From: Juglans regia
Taxonomy: Eukaryota; Streptophyta; Magnoliopsida; Fagales; Juglandaceae
NCBI RefSeq assembly: GCF_001411555.2
Contig: NC_049909.1
Location: 2,651,875 to 2,715,874, forward strand
Direction: 5' to 3'
DNA length: 64,000 nucleotides
In this document: piece after piece, positions 1 to 11,400 of the stretch
Layout: every line of letters begins with the position of its first letter
Position numbering within the stretch: the stretch's first letter is position 1
The notes under the pieces: model-generated
Told to the model about the DNA's origin: nothing
Seen by the model: only the letters and a program-made list of their open reading frames with translations
Databases searched by the model: none
Made by a program: the position numbers and the translations under genes

Positions 1-47
1 CCTATTTACTTCTATTAATAAAATTTTACGTTACTTATCAAAAAAAT
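1..47 (+). mobile_element. 3' tail of a LINE copy
   Basis: The first bases match the 3' tail of the LINE that ends at 1984: a 'cctatttact' start, then a TTAATAAAAT-type stretch, then 'acttat' and an A-run. Only the tail is in the window, so its body lies upstream. This is a low-information match and the orientation is inferred from the A-run. Confidence 0.5.
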
Positions 48-125
48 ATTAAGGCCACCATTTTGGATTTCATTCTTCTTTAATGACACCATGAAATGTG
101 TTGGAGATATCTTGTGAGGTGTATC

Positions 126-1984
126 TAAGTCAGAAATAGTTCATGTGGGCCCTTGTCTCGAATACTATGGACTTGGCAAACAATTTGGGTTGTAAGATTT
201 CTTCCCTTCCCGTGCGATATCTAGGCCTCCCTTTGGGTGTCCCTTATAAATCTTCATCAATTTGGGATGGAGTGATTGAAAAAATAGAGAGGAGGTTGGC
301 TGGTTGTAAAAGGGTTTATTTGTCCAAAAGGGGAAGAATTACTCTAATTAAAAGCACGTTGTCTTATCTTCCAACGTATTTTCTCTCTCTCTTTCCTTTG
401 CCCGTTGGGGTGGCTTGTAGAATTGATAGAATCTTCCGTAATTTTTTGTGGGGTGGTCTTGGGGAAGATTGAAGTTCCATTTAGTAAGAGATAAAGTTTG
501 TCACTGATTGCTTGTGGAGGATTGGGATTCGTAATTTGAGGCTTTTTAATAAAGCCCTTCTTGGGATGTGGCTTTGGAGATATCAATTATAGAGGGATGC
601 GTTATGGAGAAATATTATCAATGCTAAATATGGGAGGGCATGGGAGAGTTGGTGTTCTAACGAAGTTAGAAGTTTTTATGGTGTGGGTTTGTGGAAATAT
701 ATTCGGAATGGCTGGGGGGAATTTCTTAACCATGTTTTGCTTAAGGTTGGAGGAGGAGATATGATTCGTTTTTGGCATGATCTTTGGTGTGGTGACTTGG
801 CTCTTAAGAATGCTTTATTAAGGGGGAAAAAAGCCACTGTGGCTGATTCTGTAATTTTTTCTAATAATATCCCTCGATGGAATGTGAGATTTATTAAAGA
901 CTTTCCCACAAATTAAGGCCGTGTGGAAGATGATCCCGATATGCATTATGTGATGCATATGGCAAGAGCGTAACGATCGGACTTTTGAAAACAAGGAGTG
1001 GTCACCAGAGGAACTTCGTTCTTTATTTTTCCGTACTTTAGTTCTATGGGCCATAGCTTTAGATTTTAATGGCTTAAATTATCATGATTTTCTTGTTTCC
1101 ACTACTTCAACCTAGATAGGCCTTATCTCTTGTATACCATCTTGTGTACTTGGGCTATGCCTATCCCTATTAATAATATTGTTTTACTTATAAAACAAAG
1201 ATATATTAGAGACTTTCATGATTGGGAAGTGCCGGTTGTTACAGTTTTTTTCAGTAGGCTGTATAATATGAAAATTGTGCAGTGAAGGGACAAATTGTAG
1301 TGGCAACATGCTGGAAATTCCATTTTTCTGTCAGATATTTTTATAAAATGCTGATGTGCCATTGTGTCAACCAAATCCCTTGCAAGTGTATTTGGAGATC
1401 CAAGGTGCCGAGTAAAGTTGCTTTTTTCTGCTGGTTGGTGTCCCTTGGGAAGATTCCGACAATGGATAATTTGAGAAAGTGTGGTATAATTTGCTTAAGA
1501 CTGGTGTTATTTGTGCAAGAAAGATGGGGGAATTGGTTGATAATTTGTTTGTGCGTTATGAGCTGGCAAAGACTTTTTGGGACGAGATTTTCAGCAGGTT
1601 GGGTATTGCTTGAGTGATGCCCAAGGAGGTGGTGGATCTCTTGGCTTGTTGGAAATGATTTATGGGTAGTCATCGTATTGCTACTATTTGGAAGATGATT
1701 CCTTTATGTTTGATGTGGTGCCTATGGCTGTAAAGGAATGGGCGGTGTTTCGATGATAGAGAACACTCGTTGGGAAGAATTTAGAGAGTTTTCTTTCGAG
1801 CTCTGTCTTTGGGTGAAAGTTCTTGTATTGAATGGGGATAATCTAAATGACTTTCTTTCAGCCTTTCCTAGGTCTTAGTCCCTAGCTTATATTTAGGTGT
1901 TTCCATTTGTATACTTCCTGTGTACTTGGGCTATATGCCTATTTACTTGCCTTAATAAAATCTCTTATTACTTATAAGAAAAAA
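126..1984 (+). mobile_element. 5'-truncated LINE (non-LTR retrotransposon) with target-site duplication
   Basis: The block encodes the C-terminal part of a plant L1-type reverse transcriptase. Residues including YLGLPLG and [14 protein letters not shown] appear at 143-472. The zinc-binding/linker region follows at about 680-910, and a zf-RVT-like stretch (KVPSKVAFFCWLVSLGKIPT) lies at about 1395-1460. Several frameshifts and stops break the frame. It ends in an A-rich tail. A 21-bp direct repeat flanks it exactly (105-125 and 1985-2005, beginning AGATATCTTG and ending GTGTATC). This is the hallmark of target-primed integration and shows that 5' truncation happened at insertion. A second LINE is nested in it at 906-1201. 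It probably lies in an intron of the SR45-like gene. Confidence 0.9.
906..1201 (+). mobile_element. Short LINE 3'-end insertion nested in the first LINE
   Basis: The reading frame of the outer LINE runs to 905 and resumes at about 1218, restoring a continuous family sequence (VRFIKDF followed by HDWEVP). The inserted piece encodes a LINE C-terminus (NDRTFENKEWSPEELRS, then LDFNGLNYHDFLV) and a LINE 3' tail with an A-rich end. Near-identical flanks at 890-905 and 1202-1217 (14 of 16 bases) look like its target duplication. It is about 296 bp and strongly 5' truncated. Confidence 0.8.
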
Positions 1985-2217
1985 AGATATCTTGTGAGGT
2001 GTATCAATCATGGACTCGTATCGAGTTTTAAGTGCTGCTCAATCAGTGTTTATTGCGAATGCTAGAGTTTATTTTTTGGTTGATGAACTTACTGTCAAAA
2101 CATATATTTTCTATTTTTGTATCTTGTGTTTGTATAGAGTTCTATTAGCAGGTCAAGATGCTATTTGCTTCCCATATGGTGTCCTATGGTTAGATTTTAA
2201 TTTAATTGTAAAAAGAG

Positions 2218-2277
2218 TGGTTGGGCTATGCCTATTACAGTATTAATAAAATTTCCTATTTAGCTATAAAAAAGAGA
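2218..2277 (+). mobile_element. LINE 3' tail remnant
   Basis: The order 'gggctatgcctatta', then 'ttaataaaat', then 'ctataaaaaagag' repeats the tail seen at 1922-1984 and 1146-1200. No body can be followed upstream. It lies in the intron just before the first visible SR45 exon. Confidence 0.45.
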
Positions 2278-2455
2278 AAAGAATGGTTGGGTCGTATTAA
2301 GTGGGTAGTTTGGGCCTTGGTGGTAACATGACAACGTTAATAGTTTGGTCATATTGCAAAAGGAGTGGTAGTTGAAGGGGGTAAAGTGTGATTTTCTGGA
2401 AAAACGCTACTTGTTTGGTTTCTTGCATGTGTTAACATATGCATATTGATTTCAG

Positions 2456-5400
2456 GAAAGCTTCTCCTATGCAAGAATCGCTTGTCCTTCACATAGACAA
2501 ACTTAGCCGGAATGTGAATGAAGGTCATTTGAAAGAAATATTCAGTAAGTAAATTACCTATAGTTGAATTTTTGATGCTTTTTAAATTGTGGCCTTTTAG
2601 TTGCTATATATGTGTATCTAAAGCTGTATTATATGACTGGAAATTAGTATGGGAAATAGAATCATCTATGCCACCATCAAACCTTTATTTTTGGTTGTTA
2701 TGCTAGGAGTTCACAAGGTATTGCTAGTGCCAAGCACAACTGAATCTTAGTAATTCATGACAACTAAAGGCAATGCCGTTGATTGCTGTGTTAGTCTTCA
2801 CATGGAAATGAAGGCAAAAAAAATTTTGAGTTTTTTTTTTTTTTGCTTGATATTTGTCCTTGCGTATGATGAGTTTAAGGATAACATCTTTGCTTTCAGA
2901 TTGTGACTGAACCTCACATGACTACAAGGATTCTGATCAATTCTTGGAGGTGCTCTGAGGTGTTACTTGATGAGTGTAAAAATGTAGTTTTGCACGGTGG
3001 ATTTTGTGCAGCCATTTATCTTTAAAATTGGATAAGCTCGTCAATAATGTGAGTTTTAAGACCAAAATGGTGTGGATTTTGCGCAGCCATTTTTCTTGAG
3101 AATCAAAATTATAAGCTAGTTAAGAATGATTTTTTTTGATAAGTAGCTAGTTAAGAATGATTTAAGACCAACTTATAAAAAAAAAGAATGATTTATGACC
3201 AATTTTTCAGTTTTGGCTAGGTCTTATCATCATTGCAGTACAGTTATCGTTATTTTTATTTTTTGAAAATATACAGATTGTTTCTAGGGTTTGTAGCCTG
3301 TAAGTTTGGATGTTATACCCATATATGTAGTTTTACTTTACGCTTCAATTTATTTTATTATTATTCACAATTTTTCAGTTCTAAGTATAATGTTAGAAGT
3401 TGATATGGGAATAGAGACAAATTAGGTCAACTCTGAGTTAGTGTCTGCAGTCCATGCTCAAATAATCCAATTAAAGCGCGTTGTCAAAAAGGGAAATGAC
3501 CTGAACTGATGAAAGACATCTGCAAAAACTTTTCATTTAGTGGTTGTCTTGCTAGTGTGGTGGTAAGAACCAAGCGAGGGAGATTTAGAAAAGAGGCATA
3601 GCAGTTTAGGGTGGATATGTTGAGGGTACATAACCTGGTTTTGATGAAAGTCTCATGAGATAAATATGCTGAAAATTTTCTCAAGAGCTCAAGGGATAGA
3701 AATCAGAGTTTAGATAGGAAGAAAGAAAAAGCAGAAGGGAGGGGAGGGGAGATTCCCATCTCATACCCAACTTACAGATCCATTTACTACCAAAGAGTAG
3801 AAGTTCCTCTGGGAAAAGACACCAGCTGCTAGCTAGGGACAGCAATCTTTCTTCCCCATTTAGTTGCTTCGTGCAGTGCAGTTTCCTTGCAAGCTCCTAA
3901 CTCACATAAACCTAGGAGAGAGTTAATACAGAACTTAAAGATACCTGGCTAATACTTAACTAGAAAGTGGAGGGACTAACAGAGTCTGGCAACCGGATAT
4001 GTAAAATTAAAAGTGTCTTCCTGCTGCACACGGACACTTTATTTATTGAAGGAATGCCTTCTTATTGGTTTACGGCTTATAGCTACATTAAAGATACCAA
4101 CTGCTAGCCAGAGACAACTATCTTTTCTTCCCCATTAAGTTGCTTCATGCAGTGCATTTTCCTTGCAAGATCCTTACTCACATACACCTAGGATTCAGTT
4201 ACTACAAAACTTAAAAATACTTGGTTAATACTGAAGTAGAAAGTGGAGGAATGATTTAAGAAATGACTTAACAGATAATCATGCAATCCGGTATGTAAAA
4301 TTAAAAAGCTTTATTCTGTTGCACATGGATGGGTAATTTATTGAAGGAATGCCTTATTATTTGTTGACAATAAGGAGTTTTAGAACCTATTCTTATAAAA
4401 AATAAAAATAAAAAGGAGTTTTAGAACCTATTGTTTCATATGTTATTTTTAATTGGTGGTTTAAACTATTCTTACACTTACTTTTGTACTTCATAGGTAA
4501 CTATGGTGAAGTTGTAAATGTGGAGCTGGCAATGGATCGCGTTGTAAGTTTGTTGTAAATGTGACATTATGGTTGTGCGGTAACCTTTTTTGGTGCAGCA
4601 ATGTGAAGTTTGTTTCACGTTTGCAGGTCAACCTTCCTAAGGGCTATGGATATGTGGAGTTCAAGACAAGAGTGGATGCTGAAAAAGCACAATTATACAT
4701 GGATGGTGTAGGTTTTAGTGCCATTTTGGTGTGGAATTAATTGCTATGATGGAAACATGTAATGTTGGGAAACTAATGTTTTTGATTTACCAAATGCAGG
4801 CCCAAATTGATGGGAATGTTGTTCAAGCAAGGTTCACTTTACCTCCACGACAGAAGGTGTCACCCCCCCTAAAAGCTACTGCCAATGCTCCAAGGAGAGA
4901 TGCTCCCAAAACTGATGGAATTGCTGCTGATGTCGAGAAGGATGGACCCAAGCGGCAGAGAGAACGTATGCTCCATACACTGGGCTCATGAAATGCTACA
5001 TGGTACATTATTTTGAGAGTGCTTTCTAATAGTGCTTTGTTTTTAATGACATTAGCTTCTCCCCGTCGGAAGCCTCCTGCCTCACCACGAAGGAGATCTC
5101 CTATTACTCGAAGGGGAGGATCCCCTAGACGTCAGCCAGATTCTCCTCCACGCCGTCGTGCAGATTCTCCTATCCGTCGTCGAGTGGAATCTCCTTATCG
5201 CCGTGGTGATACACCTCCAAGGAGAAGGCCCACATCTCCTGGCAGAGGTCGTTCCCCATCTCCATTAAGGCGCAACAGATCCCCTGCAAGGTTCACTACC
5301 AATGACTACTTTGCTTGTTTGATTCCTTCACTGATTTTGATTTTACTGACCTGAGTATCATCTTGATATGGCCTCTTCAGAAGGATGCGTGGCAGTCCTG

Positions 5401-8400
5401 TTCGCAGACGTTCTCCACTTCCTCCAAGGCGCCGGTATTTATGCTTTAAATAGTATTTAAAAAGATTTATTTTTTGGGTGATTGCAATCCTTTCACAGGC
5501 TGCATAATGGAGATAAAATAGGATATCATGGGATTTGATAGAGCTGTTTCTAATATTGACTGCATCTGGATGTTAATCTTGTGCATATTGATTACATCTG
5601 GATGCTAATCATTCTAAGAGCTTTTGTTGCTATAGTGTAATTAATGTATCAACTTGATGGTCATTAAACACATTATTTGTCTACCAAAAATATATGCTCA
5701 TGCCGACACATAAATCACTCATTAATTGGGGATTGCTTCCATAAAGCCACCCTTACTCTTTGGTTATGGGTGTGGGAGATATCATTTAATCCAAAGACTA
5801 CTGGTTGTTCTAGAATATGTTTTGTTTTCCTCAGAAATACACAAAATTACCATGAGTAGTGCTATGTTCTATTTGAAGGGAAGTTCCAGTTTTAGAGCAT
5901 GGAACTGTTTTGTGGGAATCTCATTAAATGGTGGCATAAAGTTTAGAATGTCTGAAGTAAAAGACTCCTGGAAACATTGAATGAGATGTGTATATAGATT
6001 TTTTGAAGTGTACATCAAGACCTCAAAAGATGTTGCAAAAAAAATTCAATTTAGATATTTCAGAGACTTTGTTTTTGTGTGATTTAAATATCTTGTTTTT
6101 TGTTTTATAAGATAGTTAGATGTATGTTGAGTACAGCTGCGTTTGGACATAATAAACGTAGGTTTTTAATACTTTGGGTGAAAATTACTTTGTGGATGCT
6201 TGCCCATGTCTCCTTATCTGACACCTGTATGTACACTTAAAGAGGTGCCAACTTTTACTTAAAAGGATGTGCACAAGTAGTCAAGTACAAGGTATTTTGG
6301 TTTTTTCTTAACATTTTGTTTATCTAGTTTTTTGGATTATCTTTATTTTTTTTACTCTCTTAAAGTTCTACTTTGAGCTGTGGGCAGTATGAGACACATT
6401 ACATTTGATCTTCAACTATATTTTGCTTTGGCTTGTATCTTGAAATGCTGTCTGATTTCATTCAGTACACCTCCAAGACGAGCTCGTAGTCCTCCTAGAA
6501 GGTCTCCTATTGGTCATAGACGTAGTCGCTCTCCCATTCGCAGACCTGCTCGCTCACGTTCGCGATCAGTCTCTCCAAGGAGGTAATTTTATTTTTTTAA
6601 ATTATCCAAACTTCTATGGGAAATGTTTTCTTCATCCTATAGTTTGTCATCCCCACTCATAGTTGCTGGTGTGTCATATCTTAAGTGGTTATTCATTTAA
6701 GTGCGACTAGAGATGACAAAATCTAGGAGGAAGAGCAACTTGTATTCTTCTAAGCTTGAGTGGCTGGTTTTCTAGTTCTCTCAATCATGTCAACTCGCAT
6801 TATTTTATTTGCTTCTGTTTATATGTTTGACTCATTTTAGTTGGATAGACTAGATTTTATTAGCTTTTTTTATTTTATTTATTTATTATTGGTTTTGTGG
6901 AGCGCTTGCCTTTTGAGCATGTGGAAGCAGTGGCGACATGTTTTTGTAGGGCTGTAAATCCGGATACAGATCCGGAGACCTGGCATAATTGGATCTGTAT
7001 CTGGGTTTTGAAAACCGGTCAGTTATCTGCTTGGGTAAACCCGGCCAAAACCCGGGAAGATAACCGGATTTAAATTGTAACCAGATATCTAGGTTTCTAA
7101 CTTTTTTTTTTTTTAAAAAAAAGTCTTTTTAACACTTTTTGAAAGGGTTTTGTTTATAGGACTTTATGTTTATTATTTTTTATATAATGAATATTTTTAA
7201 AGGCATTTTTTAAACTTTTTATTGCCATTCAAATTTATATATATATATATATAAATGTTGATAGCATCAACACACACACAACACTGCATACTACATATTA
7301 CATTGTTTATATTACAATGCAAAAACATCAATTTTACAAGGTCATCATTATTTAATGTAACTGATATGTGAAGTAGGGAGTAATTGAGGATCGGCTGAAA
7401 CTCCATTCCCAATGCCCTGATCGTTAGTCAATGCCATTCCCATATCACCTGCTTTTCAACTCTTCCATTTTCACCACGGATACATACCAAAATCTTTCCT
7501 CTCACTTTCTTGGGATCAAGAGTTCCAGCCTGACACATAAGACTACATGGGAATTTTGATTAAAAAATAAAATAAAATGACTCAGCTTTCAATAAGTTGG
7601 ATAAATAACTTCCTAGGATCTCTGAGATGATCCTAACCTTTGGAAACTAACCTCCTTAGACGACAGTAAACAAAATCTTTGGCAAGAGAAAAGCAGCAGT
7701 ACTTGCACATTCATCCATATATGAAAACTCTTGCTTGGCGTTGATTCATCATCTATTCCCTCCATATGATTTTGCAAACTATCGTCATCTGCTACCTTAG
7801 ACTGGGACCATCTGATTCCTCATCCACTTCTGCTTCTGCTTCTGCTTCCTTGCTGTCTTCTTCAATACTAAATAGACCTTTAGCAGACCCACCAGCAAGA
7901 AGGGTACCCTGACCGAGAGTTGTTTGGATTTGAGTATTTTCTATGTTGAACTTGGGCCATCCATAAACCATTTGCAGATGAAGAAGATGCATGCCTTTGG
8001 GCATGAAGTCTACATTTCATCAATATCCTGTCCAGGAATAACATTTTCATACTCAAAAACTTCTACTAACTTGAGGTGAAAGGAAAATCAATCACCAAAG
8101 CAGGTATGTTTTTCCTTTCTTGAAGATAGTAAGACATACCTCACAGCACCAACAGATCGAACCTGCATCTTAATATAATCACTGTCAATAATAATATATC
8201 CTCAGATTATGCAAAATACAAACTTGCTAATGTCTAAAACATAAGCAAAAGAAATGTTCAAGCATGTAACTGAAGAATGCAGGAGTTCCGTGGAGTTGGA
8301 AACATGCCAAACTGATCAGGAAACAAGAAAAAGCAGAAACACCATCAAGTCAAATCAGCAATAACAAACATTACTCTTTTTCCTACCCAAAATAGAAACC

Positions 8401-11400
8401 CAAAAAGGCAGGGGACAAAAAATTAGAGAGGCTATAGGCGAAGGAAAAAATAAGAAATCAGACACAAATCACAATACGTCACCTACAAATCACTACAAAT
8501 GACAAGAAATCACCTCTGCAAGTAGGGTTCCTCTTTTGAGCTAAAATCAGAAATCTAGGGTTCCTCGGCTTGATCTTGTTCTTGATTCCAGTTCACCACC
8601 TTTTCAGGTTGACCATCGTCAACAAACTGAAAGCAGAGAAGGGAAAGAAAAAGGATAAGAAGCAGAATTCTCTCAGATTTTCACAGAATTAGAGAAAACC
8701 AAAAGCTAAAGGCAGCACAGAACATTAATTGGTTGAACCAACCTTTCATAAGACAGAACAAGTTAAATCCAATGATTTCACATAATCACAGATCATGTCC
8801 TGGATAATTAATTATCAAGAAGAAAACATTAACAAAAGCGTGCATTAAGCATTTGGAAAATATAGAAATGATTAATCGAGTGTTTTCTGGAAAAAAAAAC
8901 ATTAACCAAACCTTTTAAGCTTGCTTCTCTGTTCAACACTTTCTGACTTGTCTACAGAACTCAAATGCCAATCTTTGTTAGAGCTATTGTTTGCCAAGTT
9001 TACAAAGGGAGTTTACAAGGTAACCAAATTCATTGATGATGACCAGTAGTACTACTCATGTATAGTATGCATGATTTTCGAATATGCAATAAATAAAGAG
9101 ATCTCAGACAAATTTAAAGAGTAATTTGGAGTATCAGATCATAAATTTAAAGATTTATGTGCGAACAAAAGTTGATGAACAGAATTCTTCCCTCCCCAAA
9201 AAAAAAAAAAAATAGAAATAACATTTTTTGCCAATCACTCATTAATTCACAGGTATCAAATGCCAATCCAATTTAGAAGCTCGACCAATCTCATAGAGAA
9301 CAAATCCCCAAAGTAACCAAGCCAGTTTTAGGTTTCTCCAAAGAATAAAAATATTATGACAAGAGTCCAGTCAATCTCTCTCTATATAGAAGACATCATT
9401 GAGAATCAGTTAAAAGATGGAAAACCATTAATACTGTCAACTCTTCCCTCCATAATCCACATTTTCTTCTCCATCTCTCCAACAAAAAATTAGAATACTC
9501 TAAACAAGACTGTCCTCATCACAAATCTTACTATTCACTAGTCAACCAACCCACGAAATATAAATTAACCATACAAACAAATCCAGTTCCTCTTAACTAA
9601 AATCCATAATTTACATACAAAACCCAGCATTCATAATCAAACTTTAAACACGAACACAAACATCCCTGTACAAATTGACATTCACATTCACAAATCAGAA
9701 AGAGAGAGAGGAACATACTGATAGTAGTGAGAAAATTCTAGGGCTTTTCTATGACATTAACGGATGGTGACCTCTCACCGGCGGCGATGGATCGATAGGG
9801 ATGCTACTTGCTAGGGTTTGGGGGACTTTGAGAGAGAGAGAGAGGGAAAAGTGTCGAGAGAAAGGGAGAGATCCAAGGGACTTTATCTGCGACAGAAACC
9901 TGCAGTGATGGATCGATAGCAAAAGCTAGGGTTTTTTTTTTTGGGTTGGGGGGTGGGGGAGAGAGAGAGGGAGTCTGATTTGGTCGAAAGGAAAGTCACT
10001 GGCTGAAACTTGAAGGAAATTGCAATGCTGATAACCCCGTTTTTCATGTACAAAATGCCATTGTTTTGTGTATCTGAAACTGTTTTTTAAAAGTAAAACG
10101 GGTTATGGATATCCAGGTATATACCCGGATCCCGGATAACCACCCTGATTTCTAGGTTCTGGACAGGAAAAAAGATCTGGTCCGGATGCACACCCCTATG
10201 TTTTTGTGATGGGTTTAATTCCTAGGCAGGTAGGGTCTTGGTGGATTTGCTGGCTTGCTGGAAAGTGTTTTTTGGCAAACTTGGCAGAACAGTATGGATG
10301 CAGGTTCTCTGTCTGAGTGGTGCTGCTGTTACCCAATCTTAACACGAACAATTGCAGATTGTTATATGTTGAATTGAGTAATTTGTGTAAATTGCCTTGG
10401 CTAGGGTATCAGAGTGAATATATGGGGTGGTGGGAAGTCTCAGCGTAGTAGCCAGAAGGAAGTTTCTGGATTGTTGTTATCATGTTTTTAGTCAATACCA
10501 ATGATTCTTTCTATGAGCTAGATTCACCCGACCTGTCCTCAATTTAATGTTAAATTTGTAAGTTGTATCGTGTCCTTTGTTCTTCTGATGGGACACTGAA
10601 GTGGAATAGGAAGATTATCTATACTTCAACTCACTCTTTATTCTAAAGCTTTTGAAGAAATATTATGGCTGGTTTGTTGTTATGGCAAAAAACTATTGCC
10701 CTCTGTTGGTTGGATTTTGAGCTTTAAGTTATTATTTTCTTAAGCATGTATTTTCCTGTTGCACTGTGTACAGCAGAGGACGTGCACCAGTCACAAGACG
10801 TGGGAGGTCGTCATCCTACTCTAAATCACCTAGTCCACGCAAGGTTAGTCACTGTTAGTTTTAGTTTAAAAGATAATTTGTTATCTATTAAAAAAAATAG
10901 AAGATAATTCATCTTATTCGATATTTGACACGGCTTCATCCTTTCTCACTATAACAGGTTACCAAGAGATCGAGTCGTAGTCCAAGAAGGTAATTACTGT
11001 CCATGGATGGTACTTGTACCATCCATTTGAATAAATTTCTCCTGAAATTTTCCAAACTTGTTTGCTTGCCTAGTATTTGCTATAATTCTCCTGTGAAACT
11101 CAAATGGCAGCAGAACTTTTCTAGTAATGTAACGCAACAACTGGCTTCATTTGTCTATCTTACTAGATGACTCTTTATACCTCTCTTTTCATGATTCAAA
11201 AAGCACTTTCATTATGCCCAAATGCTATATGTGAACAGTACTCCCTCAATTCTTTTTGCCAAGCACGTCAATACTACACAAAAACTAGGTACTCTTCATA
11301 GGAAAATTGAGGGAAAGTCATCAAGCTAGTTTCCTTCTCCCTCCCTCCCCACCTGAGTAAGACAAAAAAAAAAAAGTGAGAACACCTTAGGTTTATATCT

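Larger units (their letters stand above)
6947..10198. mobile_element. hAT-type non-autonomous transposon carrying captured gene fragments
   Basis: The ends are imperfect inverted repeats (TAGGGCTGTAAATCCGGA on the left, TAGGGGTGTGCATCCGGA as reverse complement of the right end; 15 of 18 match). They are flanked by a perfect 8-bp duplication TGTTTTTG at 6939-6946 and 10199-10206. Eight-base duplications and TAGGG..CCCTA ends fit the hAT superfamily. Subterminal regions on both sides are rich in CCGGAT-type motifs. No transposase is visible. Instead the interior contains minus-strand pieces that look like captured plant gene parts: a subtilase fragment, a spliced acidic-protein fragment and a 5'-leader-like region. 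It lies in the SR45 intron between exons 6466-6582 and 10777-10843. It must be mobilised in trans, if at all. Confidence 0.8.

Noticed and set aside
5677..5980. Two overlapping open frames in an SR45 intron
   Set aside because: They lie between exons 5381-5434 and 6466-6582, have no recognisable domain, and the flanking exons splice in frame without them.
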